From Bdellovibrionales bacterium (GTDB taxonomy: Bacteria; Bdellovibrionota; UBA1018), in assembly GCA_016786465.1 (NCBI GenBank), contig JAEUWC010000017.1, forward strand, positions 62,001 to 126,000: a stretch of 64,000 bases of DNA, given 5' to 3'. The notes under the pieces were generated by a model. That model made no database searches. It was not told the DNA's origin and saw only the letters and a program-made list of their open reading frames with translations. Positions within the stretch are counted from its first letter, which is position 1; the number at the start of each line of letters is the position of its first letter. The translations under genes were made by a program, and so were the position numbers. Shown here one piece after another: positions 28,816-37,364 of this stretch.

Positions 28816-29199
28816 TTAGATCTTTTTCAGTTCGTTTGCCGCATCTTCGGCGCTGATTTCCCCGCGTTCTAAGCGAGCCAAGATTTCCATTCGGGATTCA
28901 GACGAAGGTGCGCCAGAGGGCACCCCAAAGCCCAGGGCTTCCGAGATTCGGTTGAGGCGGCCCTTGACGGTCGGGTAGCTTACGCCAAAAAGTTTTTCCA
29001 TTTCCTTGATCGATCCGTGAGTCTTCACAAAGGCCGCTACGAAGACTTGGTCTTCCATTGAAATCTGCGCCAAAGGCGGAAGTTCAAAATGACCTTCGAT
29101 GGCGATCGAACTCTCCCGAAGCTTCACTCTTTCGACGGTGATGGGCTTTCCTCGGGTCAGTTCAGTCAGTTCTTTCCAGTCTTGAAACATTAAGAACAA
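28816..29199 (-). CDS. DUF2089-family helix-turn-helix protein
   Basis: The 127-residue protein has the DUF2089 pattern: LPPLAQISMEDQVFVAAFVKTHGSIKEMEKLFGVSYPTVKGRLNRI, which forms a helix-turn-helix (about residues 40-85), and a C-terminal ILARLERGEISAEDAANEL motif. It is a probable transcription regulator of its own operon. The TTG at 29199 has AGGG at short spacing; ATG 29190 is an alternative start without an SD at good distance. The N-terminal zinc ribbon found in some DUF2089 proteins is absent. Confidence 0.8.
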   Translation of the reverse strand: MFLMFQDWKELTELTRGKPITVERVKLRESSIAIEGHFELPPLAQISMEDQVFVAAFVKTHGSIKEMEKLFGVSYPTVKGRLNRISEALGFGVPSGAPSSESRMEILARLERGEISAEDAANELKKI

Positions 29200-29323
29200 T
29201 CTACCCTAATTCTTAAAAAAATGAATATTAAAATTGATAAAATTAATTTTGGGCTCGATTAGGGTTCAGTTAGGGGTTGTTTTTGTTGGGCTTTTCCCTA
29301 GTCTCAAGCCAAAAGGAATCCTT

Positions 29324-29884
29324 ATGAAATCCATTTTTGCAGCATTGGTTTTGTCTTCATTTGTAAGTCCCCAGGCCTACGGGGCCTTGGACATGAAGCC
29401 GGGTCTTTGGAAGGTCGATTTGAAAATCAAGGCCGCAGGGAAAGAAATCGATTCAGAAAAGCTGAAGCAGATGAAGGCCATGATGGATTCAATTCCAGAA
29501 GCTCAGCGTAAGCAGATGGCACAGATGATGGGAAAGATGGGCGGCAAGGATATGCCCGACATGAATCAGTTCATGGGTCCCAAAGGCGACATCCAAATTT
29601 GCTACACCAAAGAAATTTTGGATAAGCCCGAAAACATGGGCAACTACGAAAAAAACCGAAAATGTGATTTTAAGGTGAAGTCCAGTTCTTCAACCCAAGT
29701 TGAAACCGATTTTAAGTGTGAAGATGGCACAGAAGGATCGGCGCATTGGAAAATCCTTAGCCCCGAGACTTACGAAGGCACGGTTTCGGCTAAAACCAAG
29801 CGCGGGTTGGCCGAAATCAAACACAAAGGAACTTTCGTTTCTGCGGACTGCGGTAAAGTGAAACCTTTTGGAAAGGCGAAGTGA
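29324..29884 (+). CDS. DUF3617-like exported protein
   Basis: The 186-residue protein has a signal peptide (MKSIFAALVLSSFVSPQAYG) and a MKPGLWKVDL start, as in DUF3617 proteins. Met/Gln/Lys-rich helices (about residues 45-80) follow, and three or four conserved cysteines in the C-terminal half (ICYTKE, KCDF, KCEDG, ADCG) probably form disulfides. The function is unknown. ATG 29324 has AAAGGAA upstream; a longer frame start lacks a signal peptide. The PhoD-like gene follows with an overlap. Confidence 0.75.
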   Translation: MKSIFAALVLSSFVSPQAYGALDMKPGLWKVDLKIKAAGKEIDSEKLKQMKAMMDSIPEAQRKQMAQMMGKMGGKDMPDMNQFMGPKGDIQICYTKEILDKPENMGNYEKNRKCDFKVKSSSSTQVETDFKCEDGTEGSAHWKILSPETYEGTVSAKTKRGLAEIKHKGTFVSADCGKVKPFGKAK

Positions 29885-30876
29885 CCTTTATGAAGTTTAT
29901 TTTGTCTTTCTTATTTCTGGCGTCCGTTCAAGTGGCAACGGCCGCAGACGATCGAAGCAGTCAGTCCCTGGATCGCCTAGCTTTTGGATCCTGCAATCTT
30001 CAGCTTCTTTCGCAAAATTACTATGGGACGATTCAAAAATTCAGTCCGCAGGCATGGATCTGGGCAGGTGACGCCGTCTATACAGACCACTTCCCGATGT
30101 TCATGCGAAAATTGGCTTTTCAGAAGGTCAAGAAAAGCAAAAGCTACCGCAGTTTAATGGCTTCGACTGAAGTCATGGGGACTTGGGATGACCACGAATA
30201 CGCGGCCAATAACCAGGGCGGCGAATACAAGCACAAGAACAAGACCAAGAAGCTTTACTTGGATTTCATCGGTGTACCCGCCGGCGATATCCGTTGGTCG
30301 CGAGACGGGATTTATTGGTCAAAGACCTATGGGCCTGCTGACCAAAGCGTGAAGATCATCCTTTTGGATACGCGCTACTTCCGAGACAAAAAGCAGATTG
30401 GCAAGAAATCCCAAGATGGTTTCTTGGGGCGTGATCAATGGGATTGGTTGGTCTCTGAACTGTTGGTCGATCCTGCGAAGCTGACCTTTGTGGTTTCCAG
30501 TTCGCAACTGATCTCGAATCAAGAAGGTCAGGACGACAGTTGGTCGGGCTATCCGGAAGAGCGTCTTCGCTTTTTGGATCTGGCTGCTGTTTCGCAAAGT
30601 CATATCGTGATTCTAAGCGGCGATCGCCATTACGCCGAATTGGCAAAAATCGACCACGGCGGAAAAACTTTCTGGGAGTTTACCGCCAGTGGGATGACCC
30701 ACACGGATAAAAAGGCTCCCGAAAATCCGCTTCGGGTCGACTTCGCACTTCGGAAAAGGAATTTTGGTCTGGTCGATGTCCAGTGGGACGCACAGAATAG
30801 GCCGCAGGTCACAGTTTCCGCTAAATCACCCAAGGATGGGAAAGATTGGTTTAAGCGCAGCTTTCAACCCAACTAA
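29881..30876 (+). CDS. PhoD-like metallophosphatase
   Basis: PhoD-type phosphatases are calcium/iron-dependent extracytoplasmic enzymes. The 331-residue product has a signal peptide (MKFILSFLFLASVQVATA), then FGSCN, WAGDAVY, TWDDHEYAANNQG and LDTRYFRD. It ends with SGDRHYAEL and EFTASGMTH, the metal-binding set of the family. It is shorter than the classical PhoD of over 500 residues because the N-terminal domain is missing, as in several marine and predatory bacteria. GTG 29881 overlaps the previous stop; ATG 29890 would give a neater signal peptide. Confidence 0.87.
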   Translation: MTFMKFILSFLFLASVQVATAADDRSSQSLDRLAFGSCNLQLLSQNYYGTIQKFSPQAWIWAGDAVYTDHFPMFMRKLAFQKVKKSKSYRSLMASTEVMGTWDDHEYAANNQGGEYKHKNKTKKLYLDFIGVPAGDIRWSRDGIYWSKTYGPADQSVKIILLDTRYFRDKKQIGKKSQDGFLGRDQWDWLVSELLVDPAKLTFVVSSSQLISNQEGQDDSWSGYPEERLRFLDLAAVSQSHIVILSGDRHYAELAKIDHGGKTFWEFTASGMTHTDKKAPENPLRVDFALRKRNFGLVDVQWDAQNRPQVTVSAKSPKDGKDWFKRSFQPN

Positions 30877-30891
30877 TCGACCCTGGGTTCT

Positions 30892-31335
30892 TTAGCTTTC
30901 GGTTGCTGCCGTCGTCGTCGAATAAAGCCTTCTGGCTAATTCCGCGCTTAGGTTCTTATAGAAAAGTTTTTCGACGTCTGCGTTTTTCCCAAACCACGCT
31001 TGTAGACTTTTGGGTTTGAGCAACAATGCAGAACTGGGGTGCGTTGCCTGAACGCTTGCGGTGGCCCCCATGGTGACGACGAATAACGAAATCTCTCCGA
31101 AAAAACTTCCGCGTCCGATTCGATCCGCCAGGATCTGACCCTTTTTCGAAACTTGGAAGGACCCTGAAAGAGGAATCAGAAGCCCTGGAACGGGCTGACC
31201 CGATTCCAAAAGGTAATCGCCCGCCTTTAGGCTCAAGATTTCGCCTGTTCCCGCCAGGCCCGAAAGCGTTTCCGAGCTTAATCCATGGAACAATTGCGAA
31301 TGAGAAAGAATCTGGGCGATTTCCTGAGGGGTCAT
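30892..31335 (-). CDS. cyclic nucleotide-binding domain protein
   Basis: The 147-residue protein is almost only a CNB domain: LFHGLSSETLSGLAGTGEILSLKAGDYLLESGQPVPGLLIPLSG, then GRGSFFGEISLF for the phosphate-binding cassette (about residues 81-92). It lacks the helix-turn-helix of Crp proteins, and the Arg usual in the cassette is not clear, so ligand binding is uncertain. It may be a stand-alone sensor. It is convergent with the PhoD-like gene. Confidence 0.8.
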   Translation of the reverse strand: MTPQEIAQILSHSQLFHGLSSETLSGLAGTGEILSLKAGDYLLESGQPVPGLLIPLSGSFQVSKKGQILADRIGRGSFFGEISLFVVTMGATASVQATHPSSALLLKPKSLQAWFGKNADVEKLFYKNLSAELARRLYSTTTAATES

Positions 31336-31353
31336 AAACTTAGGGTAGCCCCC

Positions 31354-31383
31354 TTTAAATCAAAGACAAGTGCTTAATATAAT
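31354..31383 (+). promoter_or_regulatory. possible promoter of the lipoprotein gene
   Basis: TATAAT at 31378-31383 is a perfect -10 box with TTTAAA 18 bases upstream as a weak -35. Transcription would start about 95 bases before the lipoprotein ATG at 31486, in an AT-rich intergenic stretch unlike its surroundings. Confidence 0.4.
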
Positions 31384-31485
31384 AAGTGATTTTGCTACTC
31401 ATTTATTTCTTCTCATAAATAAAAGCAGTCAGTGTAGGATTCGCTCGGCCCGCTTAACTTCTCTCTCAACAGGGAGAAATGATTT

Positions 31486-32574
31486 ATGAACACAAGTTTA
31501 GAGAATGGTTATCGTTGGGTGTGGCCGGCCGCAGCAATCGTCACGGTGCTGATGGCGACTTTGGCTTCGGGCTGCGGAGTATTGGCTGAATCCGAGCGTT
31601 CGGCAAGAGACCCTCAGTTTTCTTGTGAAGGCCAAGTCAACTTTGATCAGAATGTTGGCTTTCAGTATCGATCCAGCCTGGATTCGATCCTGAATGGTGC
31701 GCAACTGGATCTGGTTCAGTCCGAAGTTTTTGTCAGGATCGAAGACACTTCGGTCAGCGCCGGTGGATCTTACGCCGAAGCGCTGGTGGTCGATGCCGGA
31801 TCAGAATTGAAGTCCACCTGTCGGGCTCAACTGAACGAAAAGACGGGAACGTTGACGGCAAAGTTCCCGTCCAGAATTGAAAAAACACAATCTGGGCAAT
31901 CCCGACTGACGGAAGTCGAACTTGAAACCACCTTCCTTCGCGGCCAGTTGAGAAGTGAACTTCGAGAAGCCGGATACCGATCGGTGTCCGACGCAAACAC
32001 CGCCGGTAACTTTTTCCCGGGGTGGACCGTTAGAAAAATCTATCGTTCAGAACTGAATACTTTCAACCAAAGCCTGAAATGGGTTTTTGTCCTGGATCAA
32101 AACACGATGCGTGGCGCGGATCGCAGCACCTTGTCGCTTCGGGTGACCTATCAGCAGCGCCCTATCAAAGTTCTGACTTCGACGAACTGCGCGGACCTGA
32201 CCGGTACCTATTCGACGGGAACAGAAAACTTCCACGTCTATCAAACCGGTTGCCAGGAAGTTCAGTTTCAAACCGACGCATACGAAATCAATGACGACTA
32301 TAGCGAAACCGTTAAGACCAATGGCGAACTGGTGCAAAGGGTGTCTTCCCGGGGCACCCGTTACATGACCTTGGCCTTTTGGGAACCGACTTCGGTCAGT
32401 AATCGACTGACGATCATCCGATCTTCGGAATTCGAACGCGGGATTGGATCCAGCACGACTGAAGTGCTTTCACTTGAACACGAAAACTGCCAAGGCGTTG
32501 CGACCCGAGAGCGCCTGCTGAAGCGGACTTTGTACCGCGGTGGCAAGAAAACTAACTGCACAATTTACAGATAA
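31486..32574 (+). CDS. lipoprotein of unknown function
   Basis: The 362-residue protein has a lipobox LASGC (lipidated Cys30) after a hydrophobic stretch. A beta-rich body follows with several Cys (CEGQVNF, CRAQLN, NCADLTG, CQEVQF, NCQGVA, NCTIYR) suited to disulfides. I recognise no family. An adenine-rich AGGGAGAAATGATTT precedes the ATG. The next gene, a regulator, begins 13 bases on and is likely co-transcribed. Confidence 0.7.
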   Translation: MNTSLENGYRWVWPAAAIVTVLMATLASGCGVLAESERSARDPQFSCEGQVNFDQNVGFQYRSSLDSILNGAQLDLVQSEVFVRIEDTSVSAGGSYAEALVVDAGSELKSTCRAQLNEKTGTLTAKFPSRIEKTQSGQSRLTEVELETTFLRGQLRSELREAGYRSVSDANTAGNFFPGWTVRKIYRSELNTFNQSLKWVFVLDQNTMRGADRSTLSLRVTYQQRPIKVLTSTNCADLTGTYSTGTENFHVYQTGCQEVQFQTDAYEINDDYSETVKTNGELVQRVSSRGTRYMTLAFWEPTSVSNRLTIIRSSEFERGIGSSTTEVLSLEHENCQGVATRERLLKRTLYRGGKKTNCTIYR

Positions 32575-32587
32575 AGGTAAGATTCCA

Positions 32588-34495
32588 ATGCGTACTCATC
32601 AAAATCCAATGGTTTACGGAAGTAGTGGATCGGTTAATCGAATGCTTCAGGAAGAATCCCATTTTGAAATCTGGAAGCTGCGGATGGACGGCGAACTGGA
32701 TGCGGCCCGAGAAATGTGGATCCGCGCAAAGTCGAAACTTCAAGCAGGCGTTCGGAATATTGACTTGGAACTTTTGCAGGCGTCTTTTCTGCGCGCGGAA
32801 GGGAAGATCCAAGCGTCCGAAAAGATGATTCAGGAATGCTGGCGGCTAAACGAAGGTTCAGGAAAAGTTCCGGCCTTTCAGTTGGTCTTCCAGCGGGGCC
32901 TGACCGCGCTGTACAAGTCGGATCGATCAGCGGCGCTTTCGGATTTTGTTTTGGCAAAATCATTTGCAGAAAACGAATTCGAAAGACTTTGGGTCCTAAA
33001 CAACATTTTAAGCTCGATGGACAATATGGGTCTGCCTTACCAGGCAACTTTGAAAACCCTTCAAGAAGAATTGGATCGAGCCATGTTGGGTCGTGAAGGT
33101 TCAGCCCCGGTCGGAATTCGCGGTGTGCTTCAACAAGCGAATGCATTCCGTTCGATACACGCTTTTCGAGAAGGACACTTCGACCGAATTCTAAGCGAAA
33201 ATCGCAAAGGCCAGACGGGTCAGGAACAGTGGCTTCGACTTTTGACCGCGGAGCTTCCTTTCGTCGCAGGCACCGATCGCGTGTCGGATGCCGAGCGTGA
33301 AAAGTTTTTCTTGGAAAACCCAGTGTTTCACGTGAATTCGTTTCGCGCGCGGACACTTCAGGGGGTCTTGCATCCCGAGGATTCCAAACAGTATCGGTGG
33401 GGTGATTTTTCAGATCGCGTTTACCTTTGGACCTGGCGTTGGTTGGTGAAACCCGAAGAAGCCTCGATGGACCGTGTTCTGTCTTTAATCAGCGGACTTG
33501 AAGTGCGCAAGGCTTCCGAAAAGCTGGGTTCGGACGATTTTCAACAAATTCGAAATTCTTTGAAATGGATTTCACTTTTCGATCACGATTCTCAGCAGGC
33601 GATGGAAACGTTGATGCGAAACTTTGCTCCTGCGACTTTTCGTGAAGACCCTTGGTTTCGCTATGAAGAACTGGTCATCGACACCCTGCTTGCGCTTCGG
33701 GACGGAAGGCGTTTTGAACACCAAGAACTTTTAAAAATGGTTCAAGCGCATCCCGTTCATCAGGAAACCTACCAAAGCCTTTCGGGCCTGGTAGATCCGC
33801 AGTTTCCAGGGAACGCCGACACATCATCGTGGACTGCTTTCAAGGATCGCCTGACTGAATGGGTGGCTAGCCACGAACAGGAAAAGACAGTGAAGCTGGT
33901 CATCGACTTGAAGCGGTATGCGGCAACGACGACCCGCCCGCGTAAAACGATTCTCAGCCATTCGCTTTGCCGTGCTTTTGAACTTCTTCAGGCTCAGGCT
34001 TCGGTCAGCTGTGAAGAATTTCTTCGGGAATGTTTCGGGTTGCCGCGGTATGAACCCTTGATTCATCAGCCCAAGATCTTCAACTTGCTTTCGCGGATGC
34101 GGCAGTTGGCTCCGTCGACTTTGCGTTTTGGCGTCCGCGACGGATCCGTATTTGCCGAAGGTGATTGGGAATCCGTGGGTTGGGTCCGCCCAAGCGCTTC
34201 TTCCAGGATTTTGGCGAAGAATCCGCTATGGAAAGAACGGTTGGACGACTGGAAGTCTCAGTCGCCCGGTGCGAACGCAGACCGCCGTGACACGGCACAG
34301 AAGAACCAACTTTTTGGATCGATCGAAAAACTTCGTGAAAAAAATGACGGAATTTCTCGACGCGATATTGAAGAAGCACTCCAAGTTTCGCGCGCTACGG
34401 CGAATCGAATCATCGAGAAATGGGTCCGCGAAGGATTCCTGACTCGTGAAGGACGTTCCAGAAATATTCGGTACCGTTTGGCACAGAACCTCTGA
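32588..34495 (+). CDS. large regulator with C-terminal winged helix
   Basis: The 635-residue protein has a long helical N-terminal and central region resembling a solenoid of TPR-like hairpins (about residues 25-200). Its C-terminal winged-helix (about 570-635) shows EKLREKNDGISRRDIEEALQVSRATANRIIEKW and GFLTREGRSRNIRY. The product is probably a cytoplasmic transcription regulator; the ligand or partner is unknown. ATG 32588 has AAGGTAAG upstream, and a longer frame overlaps the lipoprotein gene. Its pairing with that lipoprotein suggests a linked envelope response. Confidence 0.65.
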   Translation: MRTHQNPMVYGSSGSVNRMLQEESHFEIWKLRMDGELDAAREMWIRAKSKLQAGVRNIDLELLQASFLRAEGKIQASEKMIQECWRLNEGSGKVPAFQLVFQRGLTALYKSDRSAALSDFVLAKSFAENEFERLWVLNNILSSMDNMGLPYQATLKTLQEELDRAMLGREGSAPVGIRGVLQQANAFRSIHAFREGHFDRILSENRKGQTGQEQWLRLLTAELPFVAGTDRVSDAEREKFFLENPVFHVNSFRARTLQGVLHPEDSKQYRWGDFSDRVYLWTWRWLVKPEEASMDRVLSLISGLEVRKASEKLGSDDFQQIRNSLKWISLFDHDSQQAMETLMRNFAPATFREDPWFRYEELVIDTLLALRDGRRFEHQELLKMVQAHPVHQETYQSLSGLVDPQFPGNADTSSWTAFKDRLTEWVASHEQEKTVKLVIDLKRYAATTTRPRKTILSHSLCRAFELLQAQASVSCEEFLRECFGLPRYEPLIHQPKIFNLLSRMRQLAPSTLRFGVRDGSVFAEGDWESVGWVRPSASSRILAKNPLWKERLDDWKSQSPGANADRRDTAQKNQLFGSIEKLREKNDGISRRDIEEALQVSRATANRIIEKWVREGFLTREGRSRNIRYRLAQNL

Positions 34496-34507
34496 TAGTC
34501 TGTGGGC

Positions 34508-35089
34508 ATGGAAAACAAGAGCCCGTTTTTTACACCCATCGATGAGATTCTTTTTCAAACCCGGATCGTCCAAATCAGCGGTCCTGTCGGCAGCGAGCTG
34601 GCCTATTCGGTGAATCGTCAGCTTCTGGCCCTTGAAAAGGCAGACTCGTCGAAACCTGTTTTCTTGTTCATTGATTCGCCCGGTGGCGAAATCAATTCGG
34701 GATTCTCGATTTTCGATATGGCCCGTTTCATCAAGCCGGAAGTTTACACGATCGTCGCGGGCCTTGCGGCAAGCATGGGATCGTTGATCGCACTTTGTGC
34801 TAAGAAGGAAAACCGTTTGGCGTTTCCAAACAGCAAGTTTTTGATTCACCAACCTTTGCTTAGCGGAACGTATTATGGATCGGCTTCGGATTTGGACATT
34901 CGCGCGAAAGACATTCTTCGTACGCGCGAACGGATCAACAAGCTTTACGCGGAAGAAACCGGAAAGCCCCTAAGCGTGGTTCAAGAAGCCACCGATCGGG
35001 ATAACTGGATGACGCCAGACGAAGCAAAAGCCTTTGGATTGATCAGTCGGATCGTGAAAAGCCACGACGAAATCTTAGGCAAGAAATAG
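34508..35089 (+). CDS. ClpP-family serine protease
   Basis: The 193-residue protein resembles ClpP: FLFIDSPGGEINSGFSIFDM, then GLAASMGSLI with the active Ser near residue 97, then KFLIHQP with the active His near residue 122, and ATDRDNWM with the Asp near residue 171. ClpP forms tetradecamers with Clp ATPases. No clpX or clpA lies nearby, and no propeptide is evident, so it may be a second ClpP paralogue. ATG 34508 is chosen over GTG 34502. Confidence 0.87.
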   Translation: MENKSPFFTPIDEILFQTRIVQISGPVGSELAYSVNRQLLALEKADSSKPVFLFIDSPGGEINSGFSIFDMARFIKPEVYTIVAGLAASMGSLIALCAKKENRLAFPNSKFLIHQPLLSGTYYGSASDLDIRAKDILRTRERINKLYAEETGKPLSVVQEATDRDNWMTPDEAKAFGLISRIVKSHDEILGKK

Positions 35090-35090
35090 T

Positions 35091-35759
35091 TTGAAAATCC
35101 TTTTCAGGGACAAGGAATTCGTCGCGGTTCATAAACCCAGCGGCGTGCCTGTGTATTCTGATCCAAACGCCAGGGAAGAAGGCGCACAGGATCTTTTGAA
35201 AGAAAGTCTGGGTCGACCCGTTTTCCCAGTGCATCGCTTAGACAAGGGCACTTGCGGCATTTTGGTCTTTGCCTTTCGTTCTGAATCAGCAGCGCGCCTG
35301 CAAAAACTTTTTTCATCCAAGCAGGTTGAAAAGACCTATTGGGCGGTGGTTCTGGGTGAAGCCCCGGAAGGCGGGAAAATCACCGAACCTTTGGCCGGCA
35401 ACAAAGAAAAAGAAAAGAAACCCGCACTGACTTACTTCAAACGACGCGGAATTCTACATCTGCGACTGGATGACGAAACACCCTACGTTTTAAGCTTTTT
35501 GGAACTGAACCCGCACACGGGCAGATTTCATCAAATTCGAAGGCATTTGAAACATATCGGGTTTCCGATCGTGGGTGACCCCGATTACGGTCCGATTGGT
35601 GTTCAGAAAAAAGTTCAACGAAAGTTAGGAACCCAACGAATTTTGCTTTCATCGGTTCGACTTTCCTTTCGCCATCCCTTTCATCAAAAGATTGTCGAGG
35701 TTTCGTCCACCCCCCAGGACGATATGGCCAAAGTCATTCGGCTTTTTCAGAAGGGTTAA
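35091..35759 (+). CDS. RluA-family pseudouridine synthase
   Basis: The 222-residue protein has the RluA core: VAVHKPSGVPV, the catalytic HRLDKGTCGILVFA with Asp near residue 51, EKTYWAVV, LNPHTGRFHQIRRHLKHIGFPIVGD and a C-terminal RHPF. There is no S4 domain. Size and motifs fit RluA/TruC types that modify 23S rRNA or tRNA; the site cannot be told. The start is TTG 35091, right after the clpP-like stop. Its stop overlaps that of the convergent oxygenase. Confidence 0.88.
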   Translation: MKILFRDKEFVAVHKPSGVPVYSDPNAREEGAQDLLKESLGRPVFPVHRLDKGTCGILVFAFRSESAARLQKLFSSKQVEKTYWAVVLGEAPEGGKITEPLAGNKEKEKKPALTYFKRRGILHLRLDDETPYVLSFLELNPHTGRFHQIRRHLKHIGFPIVGDPDYGPIGVQKKVQRKLGTQRILLSSVRLSFRHPFHQKIVEVSSTPQDDMAKVIRLFQKG

Positions 35760-36388
35760 AATCGATCAGGTTGAACCCATTCGTAATTGAAGCTGACGCT
35801 GATGCGCGGCTTTGTCGACTTTCCTGCACGGTAGGATGGGACTTCATGTCTCACGAAGCTTTCGAAAAGGACCAAGCTGCCCTCGCTGGGTTTATAGGTA
35901 TGAAAAAGTCCGGATCCCTTTTCCAAAATCGAAGGGCGCGCCATGAACTGCGTGGCTCGAGGATCCTCGAACCGAATGGCAGGGCAACCCGGCGGGGTTT
36001 TTAGGTAAAAGGTTCCACTAACGGTCGAAAGCGGGTGCAGGTGAAAGGGGTGACTTGCTCCCGGTTTCATGATGTTGATCCAAAAAGTCGTCATCCGAAG
36101 ACGCCCGCCTTTCAGGTCGTAGCCTAGTTCTTGGGCGAAAATGGCCACCTGTGAATCGATCCATCGACCCAGCTTTTCAAACTGACTGCTGCGAAGGTGC
36201 AAGTCAGTGATCGAAGCGTACGAAGTGTATCCATGAGGGTAGTTGACCAGTGACCACTTTCGTCCCTGATCGTCGAGCCGCGCGAATCCTTCGCATTCTT
36301 CCGCAAGTTCACGACACAGTTTTTTGTCTTTAAATCGGGTTGAAAAAATCAGGGTTGGAAATAGGGCGGTGGACCGAAGTTTTTTCAT
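35756..36388 (-). CDS. 2OG-Fe(II) oxygenase-like protein (TIGR02466 type)
   Basis: The 210-residue protein has the jelly-roll metal motif HPFHLHPLSTVSGTFYL (His x His pair, about residues 114-118), then IRFEDPR and LVLFESFVRHEVPSYRAG with the third His, and RISVSFNYEW with the Arg for 2-oxoglutarate. The substrate is unknown. The true start is ATG 36388 (MKKLRSTALFPTLIF); the longer frame reaches into the divergent promoter. It is divergent from the XRE regulator. Confidence 0.8.
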   Translation of the reverse strand: MKKLRSTALFPTLIFSTRFKDKKLCRELAEECEGFARLDDQGRKWSLVNYPHGYTSYASITDLHLRSSQFEKLGRWIDSQVAIFAQELGYDLKGGRLRMTTFWINIMKPGASHPFHLHPLSTVSGTFYLKTPPGCPAIRFEDPRATQFMARPSILEKGSGLFHTYKPSEGSLVLFESFVRHEVPSYRAGKSTKPRISVSFNYEWVQPDRF

Positions 36389-36410
36389 AGTTGAGCCCTT
36401 ACTCAGGTTT

Positions 36411-36438
36411 TTGACAATCTCTTTAATTCCCGTAATCA
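36411..36438 (+). promoter_or_regulatory. promoter of the XRE regulator gene
   Basis: TTGACA at 36411-36416 is a perfect -35, with TAATCA at 36433-36438 (16-base spacer) as a weak -10. It lies in the 75-base space between the divergent oxygenase and XRE genes, so the regulator could control both. Confidence 0.5.
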
Positions 36439-36463
36439 GCGCGGGTGATATTCTGGCGTGAAT

Positions 36464-37360
36464 ATGACCGAACAGGAAAAAGTTGCTGCCAAGAAAATAT
36501 CCAGAATCATGCGTGCTGCAAGAAAGCAACTAGCATTGACGCAAGAGCAGGTTGCGAAAAAGCTAGGAATTTCACAAAGCGCGCTATCGAAATTAGAACA
36601 CGGAACGCTCGTGGCGTCTGCGCCACAATGGTTTGATTTCTGCGAGTTGACCGGAATTCCCGCCGATAGTTTGAAGTCGGGCTACATCGACCTAGAAACT
36701 AAAGCTGTGGTCGAAGATGGAAACCGCAAAGGAACCTTCAAACTTCCTAGAAAATACGCCAACAATCGAACCGTAAAAATTCGCGAATTGCTTCCCGTCA
36801 TGCGCTTTATCGAAGTTCAATTTGGTGAAGACAAACTTTTAGATTTTTTCCGCATTTCAAAAATGGACGAAGATTTTTTCATTCATTTGGACAACCAAGT
36901 GAACTTAGATTTTCGGATCGACCTTTTCAAATTTCTGGCTCAGCAAGGCGTGTCCCTTCCGGAATCCATGTTGATGATCGCGGCAGGCGCAGGACGTCCA
37001 GATGGGCACGGCAACTTTCGCCGCAAATTGGATGGTTTGAAACAGCCTGCTGATTTCGTGAAGACTTGGGTTCAAAGTTCGCGACTTTACAACTGCGACC
37101 TGAACTACAAGATTGAAAACGAAAGCGCATCCTACATCGATGTCAGCATCACTCCGGAATCCACTTTCCCAACCGAAAAGCTGACATCAGATCCGGCGAT
37201 GACTCAGGTCCTTTGCGAATACGTTCGCAGCTACATTGAAAGCCTGGCTCGGTACGGGACGGATTTAGAAAAACTGAAGTCTGCCGGCAAGAAAGTGAAA
37301 CAGCTGGAAAGCCTTCAGCTAGGACACAACCGCGGACTGTATCGATTGGAACTTCCTTAA
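36464..37360 (+). CDS. XRE-family helix-turn-helix regulator
   Basis: The 298-residue protein has an N-terminal HTH (about residues 11-50): RKQLALTQEQVAKKLGISQSALSKLEHGTLVAS. A long C-terminal domain of unknown type follows (residues 90-298; LPVMRFIEVQFGEDKLLDFF, DISITPEST-like beta stretches), perhaps a ligand-binding domain. GTG 36458 is an alternative start. The target is unknown; the neighbouring oxygenase is a candidate. Confidence 0.8.
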   Translation: MTEQEKVAAKKISRIMRAARKQLALTQEQVAKKLGISQSALSKLEHGTLVASAPQWFDFCELTGIPADSLKSGYIDLETKAVVEDGNRKGTFKLPRKYANNRTVKIRELLPVMRFIEVQFGEDKLLDFFRISKMDEDFFIHLDNQVNLDFRIDLFKFLAQQGVSLPESMLMIAAGAGRPDGHGNFRRKLDGLKQPADFVKTWVQSSRLYNCDLNYKIENESASYIDVSITPESTFPTEKLTSDPAMTQVLCEYVRSYIESLARYGTDLEKLKSAGKKVKQLESLQLGHNRGLYRLELP

Positions 37361-37364
37361 GGAA

